Assembly (NCBI RefSeq): GCF_000069225.1 | Contig: NC_010407.1 | Span: forward strand, 744,001 to 808,000 | Length of the DNA: 64,000 bases | Direction: 5' to 3' | Source: Clavibacter sepedonicus | GTDB lineage: Bacteria; Actinomycetota; Actinomycetes; Actinomycetales; Microbacteriaceae | Shown: one piece after another, positions 36,976-44,886 of the stretch | Position numbering within the stretch: position 1 is the stretch's first letter | How the letters are laid out: each line of letters opens with the position of its first letter | Position numbers and translations under genes: made by a program | The notes under the pieces: generated by a model | Database searches by the model: none | What the model saw: the letters and a program-made list of their open reading frames with translations, nothing else | Told to the model about the DNA's origin: nothing

Positions 36976-38214
36976 ATGCTGCGTTGGCTCACCGCCGGGG
37001 AATCCCACGGCCCCGAACTCATCGCCGTCCTGGAGGGCCTGCCCGCGGGCGTGCCCGTCAGCCTCGACGGCATCCGCGCCGACCTCGCCCGTCGCAAGCT
37101 CGGCTACGGCCGCGGCGCGCGCATGGCGTTCGAGCAGGACGAGCTGAGCCTCTCCACCGGCGTCGTCCACGGGCGGACGCTCGGCAGCCCCATCGCGGTG
37201 CGCATCGGCAACACGGAGTGGCCCAAGTGGGTCGACATCATGAGCCCCGAGCCGGTGGATGCGGAGAAGCTGCAGGGCGCGCGCGCCGCCGCCCTCACGC
37301 GTCCCCGCCCCGGCCACGCCGACCTCGTGGGCATGCAGAAGTACGACTTCGACGAGGCCCGTCCCGTGCTCGAGCGCGCGAGCGCCCGCGAGACCGCGGC
37401 CCGCGTCGCCCTCGGCGCCGTCGCGCGCGCGTTCCTCGCCGAGCTCGGGATCACGCTCGTCAGCCACACGCTCGCCATCGGCCCCGTCCGCGTGCCCGAG
37501 GGCGCGCCCCTGCCGACGCCCGCCGACGTCGACGCGCTGGACGCGGATCCGCTGCGCTGCTTCCACCCCGAGACCAGCGCCCGCATGGTCGCCGAGGTCG
37601 ACGACACGAAGTCCAGCGGCGACACGGTGGGCGGCGTCGTCGAGGTCCTCGCCTACGACCTGCCGCCGGGCCTCGGCTCGCACGTGCACTGGGACCGCCG
37701 GCTCGACTCGAAGCTCGCGGGCGCGCTCATGGGCATCCAGGCGATCAAGGGCGTGGAGGTCGGCGACGGCTTCCTGACCACCACGCGCCGCGGATCCGAG
37801 GCGCACGACGAGCTGTTCTCCACGGCCGCCGGCATCGGCCGGTCCACCGACCGCGCCGGCGGCACCGAGGGCGGCATGTCGACGGGCTCGGTCCTCCGCG
37901 TCCGGGCGGGCATGAAGCCCATCGCCACGGTGCCGCGCGCCCTCCGCACCATCGACACCGCCACCGGCGGCGCGGCCCCCGCGAACCACCAGCGCTCCGA
38001 CGTGTGCGCCGTGCCCGCCGCGGGCGTCGTCGCCGAGGCCATGGTCGCGCTGACGCTCGCCGACGCCGTGCTGGAGAAGTTCGGCGGCGACTCCGTGGGC
38101 GAGACCCTGCGGAACCTCCGCGGCTACCTCGACGCGATCCCCGAGGGACGCCGCACGGGCGCCGACCTCGTGGACGAGGCGGACGCCGCGCCGCCCGCAC
38201 CGCCCGAGGCCTGA
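36976..38214 (+). CDS. aroC: Chorismate synthase
   Basis: Converts EPSP to chorismate with reduced FMN. A 412-residue protein starting [13 protein letters not shown], the first signature, with [31 protein letters not shown] and the C-terminal [18 protein letters not shown] chose ATG 36976 (GGGAGG upstream) because the conserved fold begins there; the longer frame from 36892 would translate the duplicated leader. aroK begins 2 nt after the stop. Confidence 0.97.
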   Translation: MLRWLTAGESHGPELIAVLEGLPAGVPVSLDGIRADLARRKLGYGRGARMAFEQDELSLSTGVVHGRTLGSPIAVRIGNTEWPKWVDIMSPEPVDAEKLQGARAAALTRPRPGHADLVGMQKYDFDEARPVLERASARETAARVALGAVARAFLAELGITLVSHTLAIGPVRVPEGAPLPTPADVDALDADPLRCFHPETSARMVAEVDDTKSSGDTVGGVVEVLAYDLPPGLGSHVHWDRRLDSKLAGALMGIQAIKGVEVGDGFLTTTRRGSEAHDELFSTAAGIGRSTDRAGGTEGGMSTGSVLRVRAGMKPIATVPRALRTIDTATGGAAPANHQRSDVCAVPAAGVVAEAMVALTLADAVLEKFGGDSVGETLRNLRGYLDAIPEGRRTGADLVDEADAAPPAPPEA

Positions 38215-38216
38215 GC

Positions 38217-38708
38217 GTGCCGGTCGTCCTGATCGGCCCGCCCGGCGCGGGCAAGACCACGGTCGGCCGCCGCGTGGCGAAGGCGCTGGGACTGCCGTTC
38301 ACCGACACGGACCGCGTGATCGTCCAGGCGCACGGATCCATCGCCGACATCTTCCGCGAGCACGGCGAGCCGAGGTTCCGGGAGCTCGAGCGCGCCGCGG
38401 TCGCGACCGCCCTCGCGGACGACGGCGTCGTCTCGCTTGGCGGGGGAGCCGTCCTCGACCCCGCGACGCGCGCCGACCTGGAGGCCTGCCGCGTCGTGCT
38501 CCTCACCGTGAGCGAGCACGCCGTGCGCGCGCGGATCCGCGGTGACGACCGCCCGCTCGTCGACGGCCTCGACAGCTGGCGGCGCATCGTCGCCGACCGC
38601 GAGGAGCTCTACCGCTCGCTCGCCGACCTGACCATCGACACCTCCGACCGCCCGCTCCCGCGCATCGCCGGCGAGATCGAGCGCTTCGCCCGGGAGAGGC
38701 AGCCATGA
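38217..38708 (+). CDS. aroK: Shikimate kinase
   Basis: ATP-dependent phosphorylation of shikimate. The 163-residue P-loop kinase has GPPGAGKTT at 7-15, the shikimate-binding Asp in FTDTDRVI and Arg in GEPRFRELE, GGGAVL, and the lid Arg in RGDDRPLV. GTG 38217 follows aroC by 2 nt. The stop overlaps the aroB ATG. Confidence 0.95.
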   Translation: MPVVLIGPPGAGKTTVGRRVAKALGLPFTDTDRVIVQAHGSIADIFREHGEPRFRELERAAVATALADDGVVSLGGGAVLDPATRADLEACRVVLLTVSEHAVRARIRGDDRPLVDGLDSWRRIVADREELYRSLADLTIDTSDRPLPRIAGEIERFARERQP

Positions 38709-39835
38709 CCGACCAGAACGCCCCCGCACCCGACTCCGTGGACCGTGCCGCCGCCGAGCCCGACGCGCCCACCGTGATCCGCGTCTCCGGCACGCCCGGC
38801 TACGACGTCACCGTGGGTCGCGGCCTCGTCCAGGGCGTGGGCGCGCTGCTCGGCCCGCGCGTGCGCAAGGTGCTCATCGTGCACGCGCCCGCCCTCGCAG
38901 AGGAGGCATCGCGGCTGCGCGAGCGGCTGCAGGGCGACGTGGAGGTGTACCTCGCGGAGGTGCCCGACGCGGAGGGTGCCAAGCGCGTCGAGGTCGCCGC
39001 GTTCTGCTGGAAGATCATGGGCACCACCGACTTCACGCGCTCGGACGCCGTCATCACGCTCGGTGGCGGCGCCACGACCGACCTCGGCGGATTCGTCGCG
39101 GCGACGTGGCTGCGCGGCGTCATGCTCATCCAGATCCCGACGACGGTGCTCGCCATGGTCGACGCCGCCGTGGGCGGCAAGACCGGCATCAACACGTCCG
39201 AGGGCAAGAACCTCGTCGGCGCCTTCTACGCGCCGACCGCCGTGATCGTCGACCTCGACCTGCTCGCGACCCTGCCGCGGAACGAGATCGTCACGGGCTT
39301 CGCCGAGATCGTGAAGGCCGGCTTCATCGCGGTGCCCGAGATCCTCGACATCATCGAGCGCGACGTCGCGCGCGTCACGGACCCCACCAGCCCGGAGTTC
39401 CGCCGGGTCGTCGAGCTGTCCATCGCGATGAAGGCCGAGGTCGTGGGGGAGGACTTCACGGAGAAGGGCCGTCGCGAGATCCTCAACTACGGGCACACGC
39501 TCGGCCACGCCATCGAGCACGCCGAGCGCTACCGCTGGCGGCACGGCGCGGCCGTCGCGGTGGGCATGGTCTTCGCGGCCGAGCTCTCGCGCCTCACCCG
39601 CTCGCTGTCCGACGAGGCCGTCGACCGGCACCGGCGGATCCTCGACTCGCTCGACCTGCCGACCAGCTACCCCGTCGGCCGCTGGCCCACGCTCGTCGCG
39701 AGCATGAAGCGCGACAAGAAGGCCCGCGGCGACATGATGCGCTTCATCGTGCTCGACGGCGTCGGCCGTGCGAGCGTGCTCAACGGGCCCGAGGAGGCGC
39801 TGCTGTTCGCGGCATACCAGGAGATCGGCTCGTGA
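38705..39835 (+). CDS. aroB: 3-dehydroquinate synthase
   Basis: Cyclises DAHP to 3-dehydroquinate using NAD and a divalent metal. The 376 residues carry GGGATTDLGGFVAATWLRG, PTTVLAMVDAAVGGKTGIN, the metal ligands Glu (ITGFAEIVKAG-like: VTGFAEIVKAG) and His (NYGHTLGHAIEH). The start overlaps aroK (ATGA). An N-terminal extension of about 25 residues (Ala/Pro/Asp) precedes the fold. Confidence 0.97.
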   Translation: MTDQNAPAPDSVDRAAAEPDAPTVIRVSGTPGYDVTVGRGLVQGVGALLGPRVRKVLIVHAPALAEEASRLRERLQGDVEVYLAEVPDAEGAKRVEVAAFCWKIMGTTDFTRSDAVITLGGGATTDLGGFVAATWLRGVMLIQIPTTVLAMVDAAVGGKTGINTSEGKNLVGAFYAPTAVIVDLDLLATLPRNEIVTGFAEIVKAGFIAVPEILDIIERDVARVTDPTSPEFRRVVELSIAMKAEVVGEDFTEKGRREILNYGHTLGHAIEHAERYRWRHGAAVAVGMVFAAELSRLTRSLSDEAVDRHRRILDSLDLPTSYPVGRWPTLVASMKRDKKARGDMMRFIVLDGVGRASVLNGPEEALLFAAYQEIGS

Positions 39836-40620
39836 GCGATCCCGCGTCCGGACCTGCCGCGGATCCGCGTCCGGTCGCGCTCGTCACGGGCGTCGGCGGC
39901 GTCTCGGGCATCGGGGCGGCCGTCGCGGAGAGCCTGGCGCTCGACGGCTGGGACGTGGCGTTCGCCTACTGGTCCGGCTACGACGAGCGGATGCCGTGGG
40001 GCCGCCAGCCCGAGGATCCCGCCCGGGTCGCCGAGGCCGTGGTGCGCGCGGGCGGCCGCGTGCAGGCGATGGAGGCCGACCTGCTGGACACGGACGCCGC
40101 CGAGAGGCTCCTCGAGGGCGCCGAGCGGGAGCTCGGCCCGATCACCGCTCTCGTGCTCGCGCACTGCGAGTCCGTCGACAGCCCGCTGCTGGACACCACC
40201 GTGGAGGTCCTCGACCGGCACCTCGCGGTGAACGTGCGCGCGTCGCTGCAGCTCATCCAGGGCTTCGCGCGCCGCTACCGCGCAGTGCCCGGAGCCGGGC
40301 GGATCGTGGCCCTCACGAGCGATCACGTCGTGGGCAACGTGCCGTACGGCGCGTCGAAGGCCGCGCTCGACCGCATCGTGATCGCCTCGGCGCGCGAGCT
40401 CGAGGACGTGCGCATCACCGCCAACCTCGTGGATCCCGGCCCCACCGACACCGGCTGGTTCACGCCGGAGATCCGCGCGCACCTGGAGGAGACGACGCCG
40501 CGCGGACGCCTCGCCGAGCCGCGCGACGCGGCGGCCCTCGTGAGCTTCCTGCTGTCGGCCGAGGGCGGCTGGATCAACGGCCAGCGCATCCGCTCGGACG
40601 GCGGCCAGAGCGTCGGCTGA
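39832..40620 (+). CDS. SDR-family oxidoreductase
   Basis: A 262-residue short-chain dehydrogenase/reductase. The nucleotide loop is TGVGGVSGIG (19-28); the catalytic set is Ser163 (LTSDHV), Tyr172 and Lys176 (YGASK). The loop has GG insertion spacing, close to that of 3-oxoacyl-ACP-reductase-like SDRs, and DGGQSVG ends the protein as in that group. The GTG overlaps the aroB stop, so it is the last gene of the aro operon. The substrate is unknown and may or may not relate to aromatic synthesis. Confidence 0.88.
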   Translation: MSDPASGPAADPRPVALVTGVGGVSGIGAAVAESLALDGWDVAFAYWSGYDERMPWGRQPEDPARVAEAVVRAGGRVQAMEADLLDTDAAERLLEGAERELGPITALVLAHCESVDSPLLDTTVEVLDRHLAVNVRASLQLIQGFARRYRAVPGAGRIVALTSDHVVGNVPYGASKAALDRIVIASARELEDVRITANLVDPGPTDTGWFTPEIRAHLEETTPRGRLAEPRDAAALVSFLLSAEGGWINGQRIRSDGGQSVG

Positions 40621-40626
40621 CCCGCC

Positions 40627-40631
40627 CTAGG
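40627..40631. repeat. Target-site duplication, left copy
   Basis: CTAGG immediately left of the insertion sequence. The same five bases occur at 41701-41705 to its right (with the base 41700 between the right terminal repeat and the duplication). Confidence 0.65.
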
Positions 40632-41699
40632 TGTACTCGGCCATGACGTTGGTGACACTTCGGGGCGTGTGAAGAGGCCTCCTGGCTTGATGGAGCTGTT
40701 CAGTTCAACCATCGCCAGGAGGCCTCGATGTCCCACGGTAATGCTCGTCTGACGGTTCACGGGAGGGTTCTCCTCGTGCGGCGGGTAGTCGAGGATCGTC
40801 GTCCGGTGTCGCATGTGGCTCGCGAGCTCGGGGTGTCGCGTCAGTGCGCGCATCGGTGGGTGGCCCGGTTCCGTCAGGAGGGTGTCGCGGGGCTCGCGGA
40901 TCGGTCCTCGAGACCACGGTCGATGCCGGCGAGGACGAGTCCGGAACAGGAAGGCGCCGTGCTGGCTGCGCGCGCGGAACTTCGGTTCGGGCCCGCCCGG
41001 CTGGCGCCGGTGACGAGCGTTCCGGCCCGTACGATCTCCCGGATCCTGCGCCGGCACGGGGTGCCGCCGTTGGCGTGGTTGGACCCCGTCACCGGGGCCG
41101 TGATCCGGGCATCCCGGTCAACGGCGCACCGGTATGAGCACGAGCATCCGGGTGATCTGATCCACGTGGACGTGAAGAAGCTCGGGAGGATCCCGGACGG
41201 AGGCGGCTGGCGGGTCCACGGGCGCAGCGAGCAGGTCCGCGGCCGCGGGATCGGGTTCGATTACGTCCATGCCGCGGTCGATGACCACACCCGTCTCGCC
41301 TACGCGGAGATCCATCCCGATGAGAAAGGCGCGACCGCGGCCGGGTTCCTGACCCGCGCAGCGGCGTACTTCGCCGGGCGCGGGATCACCCGGATCGAGC
41401 GGGTCATCACGGACAACGCGTTCGCCTACCGGCACTCGACCGCGTTCAAGAACGCCGTCCAGGACCTGGGCGCGCGGCAGAAGTTCATCCGCCCGCACTG
41501 CCCCTGGCAGAACGGCAAGGTCGAGCGCTTCAACCGGACCCTCGCGACCGAGTGGGCCTACCGGCAACCCTTCACCAGCAACCAACACCGGGCCGACGCG
41601 CTTGACCCCTTCATCGAGCACTACAACACTGAACGAATCCACTCAAGCCACGGGCTGACGCCCGCGGCCCGAGTGTCACCAACGTCATGACCCAGTACA
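40632..41699 (+). mobile_element. IS481-family insertion sequence, complete
   Basis: A 1,068-bp element with 28-bp terminal inverted repeats starting TGTACT (40632-40659 and 41672-41699, two mismatches), one transposase gene and a flanking CTAGG duplication. Clavibacter genomes are known to carry multicopy IS481-family elements such as IS1121; I cannot confirm identity. It sits in the gap between the SDR gene and the convergent rsmD gene and disrupts neither. Confidence 0.9.
40728..41690 (+). CDS. IS481-family transposase
   Basis: A 320-residue DDE transposase. The N-terminal helix-turn-helix (SHVARELGVSRQCAHRWVAR, about 28-47) precedes an rve-type integrase core with Asp148 (IHVDVKKLG), Asp229 (VITDNAFAY) and Glu266 (NGKVERFNRTL), so the catalytic triad is intact. 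No stop or frameshift interrupts it and both terminal repeats are present, so the element may be active. The stop codon lies inside the right inverted repeat. Confidence 0.95.
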   Translation: MSHGNARLTVHGRVLLVRRVVEDRRPVSHVARELGVSRQCAHRWVARFRQEGVAGLADRSSRPRSMPARTSPEQEGAVLAARAELRFGPARLAPVTSVPARTISRILRRHGVPPLAWLDPVTGAVIRASRSTAHRYEHEHPGDLIHVDVKKLGRIPDGGGWRVHGRSEQVRGRGIGFDYVHAAVDDHTRLAYAEIHPDEKGATAAGFLTRAAAYFAGRGITRIERVITDNAFAYRHSTAFKNAVQDLGARQKFIRPHCPWQNGKVERFNRTLATEWAYRQPFTSNQHRADALDPFIEHYNTERIHSSHGLTPAARVSPTS

Positions 41700-41700
41700 G

Positions 41701-42315
41701 CTAGGACGCGGGCTCTCCCGCGTCGTCGGGCTCCGGGTCGTCGTCGGGGGACCCGGCCACCGCCCACCACACGACCGTGTCGCCGTACGCCTTCCGGCGA
41801 TCGAGCTCCAGCCCCGCGGGCCACGTCGGCTCGGCGGAGCGGGCGCTGCGCTCGACCATGACCACCGCGCCGTCGACGAGCCGCGGCACGAGAGCGGCCA
41901 GCTCGTCCGCCAGCTCGGCGTCGCCGACCTCGTACGGCGGATCCAGGAACGCGACGTCGTAGGAGCCGCGGTCGCCCGCGAGGAACGCGTGCACGCTCTG
42001 GGCGGCCACGCGGATCCGGAGCTCGGTGCCGCGCGGTGCCGCGCGCTCGACGATCCCCGCGTTCGACCGGCAGACGGCGGCCGCCGGCACCGCGCGCTCC
42101 ACGAGGACGACCTCGCGCGCGCCGCGGCTGGCGGCCTCGAGGCCGAGCGCCCCGGATCCGGCGTACAGGTCGAGGACGCGCGCGCCGTCGAGCGCGTCCC
42201 GGGCCTCGAGCCCGGAGAACAGGGCCTCGCGCACGCGGTCGCTCGTGGGGCGCGTCCCGGTCCTCGGCACGCGGAGGACCAGGGATCCGGCGAACCCGGC
42301 GACGATGCGGGTCAC
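41701..42315 (-). CDS. rsmD: 16S rRNA (guanine966-N2)-methyltransferase RsmD
   Basis: Methylates G966 of 16S rRNA. A 204-residue enzyme with MTRIVAGFAG at the N-terminus, TRPTSDRVREALF, the SAM-binding DLYAGSGALG (49-58) and the catalytic DPPY (125-128). The C-terminal tail is acidic. Its TAG stop (41701-41703) lies within the right copy of the IS target duplication, so the coding sequence is preserved exactly. In many actinobacteria rsmD follows recG; here it is inverted and separated from recG by three genes. The GTG start at 42315 has no strong ribosome site. Confidence 0.94.
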   Translation of the reverse strand: MTRIVAGFAGSLVLRVPRTGTRPTSDRVREALFSGLEARDALDGARVLDLYAGSGALGLEAASRGAREVVLVERAVPAAAVCRSNAGIVERAAPRGTELRIRVAAQSVHAFLAGDRGSYDVAFLDPPYEVGDAELADELAALVPRLVDGAVVMVERSARSAEPTWPAGLELDRRKAYGDTVVWWAVAGSPDDDPEPDDAGEPAS

Positions 42316-42430
42316 GACGGGCGCCGGGCGGGGCGCGGGCCGGAGGCGTCAGGAGCGGGGTGCACGGGCGACCACGCTACCCGGCCTGTCCGCCCCCGGA
42401 GGCGGGCCGGACGCTCCCGGATCCCTGACG

Positions 42431-42436
42431 TATGCT
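42431..42436 (+). promoter_or_regulatory. -10 hexamer of the MoxR operon
   Basis: TATGCT about 32 nt before the MoxR gene start, within the 152-bp gap divergent to rsmD. The -35 is not convincing. Confidence 0.35.
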
Positions 42437-42467
42437 GCCAAGACGCCCACGACGCTGGAGGAACTCC

Positions 42468-43553
42468 GTGACGAGTCCCGAGTCCGAGTCCGTCCCCCTG
42501 CACGCCGGGTCGGGTCAGCCGCCCGCCCGCATCCGCGCCGCCGCGCGTCAGGCGCAGCACGGCCGCGGCGCGCCCGCCATGCCGCTGGAGGAGGTGCGCC
42601 GGCTCGCGGAGCTGATCCTCGGCAACATCGACTCGGTCATGTCCGGCAAGCACGAGGCCACCCGCATGGCGCTCACCGTGTTCCTCTCCGGCGGCCACCT
42701 CCTCATCGAGGACGTCCCCGGCGTCGGCAAGACCATGCTCGCGAAGGCGCTCGCGCGCAGCGTCGACTGCACCGTGAACCGGATCCAGTTCACGCCCGAC
42801 CTCCTGCCGTCCGACGTCACGGGCGTCTCGGTCTACAGCCAGGCCGACCACCGCTTCGAGTTCCAGCCGGGCGCCGTGTTCGCGAACATCGTCATCGGCG
42901 ACGAGATCAACCGCGCGAGCCCCAAGACCCAGTCGGCGCTCCTGGAGTGCATGGAGGAGGGGCAGGTCACGGTCGACGGCGTCACGCATCCGCTGCAGCA
43001 GCCGTTCACCGTGGTTGCCACGCAGAACCCGGTCGAGATGGAGGGCACGTACGCGCTCCCCGAGGCCCAGCGCGACCGCTTCATGGCCCGCATCTCGATG
43101 GGCTACCCCGACGCCGCCGCCGAGCTCGCCATGCTCCGCTCGCGCGACACCGTCAGCCCGCTCGACGAGCTGCGGCCCGTCGTCGACGCCGAGGAGCTCG
43201 ACGCGATGATGCACGCGGCCCGCGGCGTGTACGTGTCCGACCCCGTGTCGCGCTACGCGGTCGCGATCGTGCAGGCCACGCGCGGCCACGAGGACATCCG
43301 CCTCGGCGCGAGCCCGCGGGCGACGCTCCAGCTCATCCGCGCCGCCAAGACCCGGGCGGCGCTCGACGGACGCGACTTCGTGCTGCCCGACGACATCGAC
43401 GCCCTCGCCGCGCCCGTGCTCGCGCACCGGCTCGTCGCGACCGGCCGCGCGCTCGGCCAGCGCGGACGCGGGCAGGCCGCCGTGGTGGAGATCCTCGAGC
43501 GCATCGTCTCCTCGACCGCCGTGCCGTTGAGCGCCGCGGGACGGACGCGCTGA
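42468..43553 (+). CDS. MoxR-family AAA+ ATPase
   Basis: A 361-residue MoxR ATPase, a chaperone-like AAA+ class often encoded with DUF58 and transglutaminase proteins, as here. Walker A is DVPGVGKT (82-89), Walker B VIGDEINRA (142-150), and ATQNPVEMEGTYALPEAQRD-type sequence (QNPVEMEGTYALPEAQ) marks the MoxR group. GTG 42468 has GGAGG 6 nt upstream; an earlier GTG/ATG in frame has no site. It is the first gene of the operon. Its client is probably a protein of the same operon, by inference. Confidence 0.93.
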   Translation: MTSPESESVPLHAGSGQPPARIRAAARQAQHGRGAPAMPLEEVRRLAELILGNIDSVMSGKHEATRMALTVFLSGGHLLIEDVPGVGKTMLAKALARSVDCTVNRIQFTPDLLPSDVTGVSVYSQADHRFEFQPGAVFANIVIGDEINRASPKTQSALLECMEEGQVTVDGVTHPLQQPFTVVATQNPVEMEGTYALPEAQRDRFMARISMGYPDAAAELAMLRSRDTVSPLDELRPVVDAEELDAMMHAARGVYVSDPVSRYAVAIVQATRGHEDIRLGASPRATLQLIRAAKTRAALDGRDFVLPDDIDALAAPVLAHRLVATGRALGQRGRGQAAVVEILERIVSSTAVPLSAAGRTR

Positions 43554-43557
43554 CCCC

Positions 43558-44886
43558 GTGCGGTCCCTCGCGCGCCTGATGCGCCGGATCGGCATCGAGG
43601 CCGTCCCGCACCCGACCCTCCGCGGCATCGCCCTGCTCGCCGCCGGCGTCGCCGCCTTCGCGGGCGCCTTCATCGCGGGGCGACGCGAGTTCCTCTTCAT
43701 CGGCGTCGCGCTCCTCGCGCTCCCGCTGCTCGCCGCCGCCTGGCTCGTGATCGCGCGGGTGCGGCTGCACGTCGAGCGTACCTTCACGTCGGAGGTCGTC
43801 GAGTCCGGCACCGCGACCACCGTCACGGTGTCGGTCGCCAACTCGGGGAGCATGCCCACGCCGCGCTCGTGGGTGCTCGACCTCGTGCCCGGATCCGACG
43901 GCGCGACGCCGCCGGTCGAGCTGCCGTCGATGCGGGGGCTCGCGCGCGGATCCCGCCGCTCGTCCGCCCGCGCCGTCCTCCGCTACGACCTCACGCCCGA
44001 GCGGCGCGGGATCCACGAGGTGGGCCCGCTGGCCGTCGAGGAGCACGACCCGTTCCGACTGATGGGGCTGCGGCACGTCGCGGGCGGCACCTCGCGCCTC
44101 GTCGTGACGCCGCGACTGACCGACCTCGAGGCCGAGCCCGGCGGGCAGGTCTCGTCCGAGGGCGAGTCCGAGCGCGTGCAGCGCCGCGCGGACGGCGGCG
44201 AGGACGACCTCGGCACGCGCGAGTACCGGGCGGGGGATCCGCTCCGCCGCGTGCACTGGCGCGCCACCGCCCGGCACGGCGAGCTCATGGTGCGGCAGGA
44301 GGAGCAGCGGTCGAGCCCGCGGTCGCTCGTGCTGCTCGACACGCGCGCGGCGGGCTTCCCGCTGCACGCCGACGACGACGGGGACGGCGACCGGGCGTTC
44401 GAGCGCGCGGTCGCGTTCGCCGCGTCGGTGAGCGTGCACCTGCAGCGCGGCGGGTACGCGGTGCACCTCGTGGAGACGGCGGCGGGATCCGACCGCCAGG
44501 CGCTCGTGTCCGCCCGACCCGGCGACGCCGCCGCCGAGGGCGACCTGCTCCTCCACCTCGCCGAGGTGCAGCCGGCCGCCGTCGACCCCGACCGCGACGG
44601 CGTGCAGGAGGCCCTCGCGGATCTGCGCCGCAGCCGCCGCGCCGTCCCCATGCACGCCGTGCTCGGCCACCTCGACGAGCAGGAGGCCCGGCGGCTCGCG
44701 GGCTTCGGCGCCGCCTGCCGCCCCGCGGTCGCGTTCCTCGCGCACGCGGGCCGCGTCGACGGCCGCGACGACCGCGAGGCCCTCCGGATCCTCCGCGAGG
44801 CCGGCTGGCGCACCGTCGTCCTCGACGACGACACGCGCCCCGCCGATGCCTGGAGCGCGGCCCGCACCGAGGAGATGGCGCGATGA
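43558..44886 (+). CDS. DUF58 domain protein with N-terminal membrane helices
   Basis: A 442-residue protein. Two transmembrane helices (about 20-60: GIALLAAGVAAFAGAFIAG and FLFIGVALLALPLLAAAWLV) are followed by an external or cytoplasmic beta-rich region and a DUF58 (vWA-like) domain with GTREYRAGDPLRRVHWRATA, the DUF58 signature. It lies 4 nt after the MoxR gene and its stop overlaps the next ATG. MoxR-DUF58-transglutaminase operons are widespread, and their role is unsettled. Confidence 0.92.
   Translation: MRSLARLMRRIGIEAVPHPTLRGIALLAAGVAAFAGAFIAGRREFLFIGVALLALPLLAAAWLVIARVRLHVERTFTSEVVESGTATTVTVSVANSGSMPTPRSWVLDLVPGSDGATPPVELPSMRGLARGSRRSSARAVLRYDLTPERRGIHEVGPLAVEEHDPFRLMGLRHVAGGTSRLVVTPRLTDLEAEPGGQVSSEGESERVQRRADGGEDDLGTREYRAGDPLRRVHWRATARHGELMVRQEEQRSSPRSLVLLDTRAAGFPLHADDDGDGDRAFERAVAFAASVSVHLQRGGYAVHLVETAAGSDRQALVSARPGDAAAEGDLLLHLAEVQPAAVDPDRDGVQEALADLRRSRRAVPMHAVLGHLDEQEARRLAGFGAACRPAVAFLAHAGRVDGRDDREALRILREAGWRTVVLDDDTRPADAWSAARTEEMAR

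Noticed and set aside
40632..41699. The IS as part of a larger transposon or cargo unit
   Set aside because: Only one copy is present and nothing but the transposase lies between its terminal repeats.
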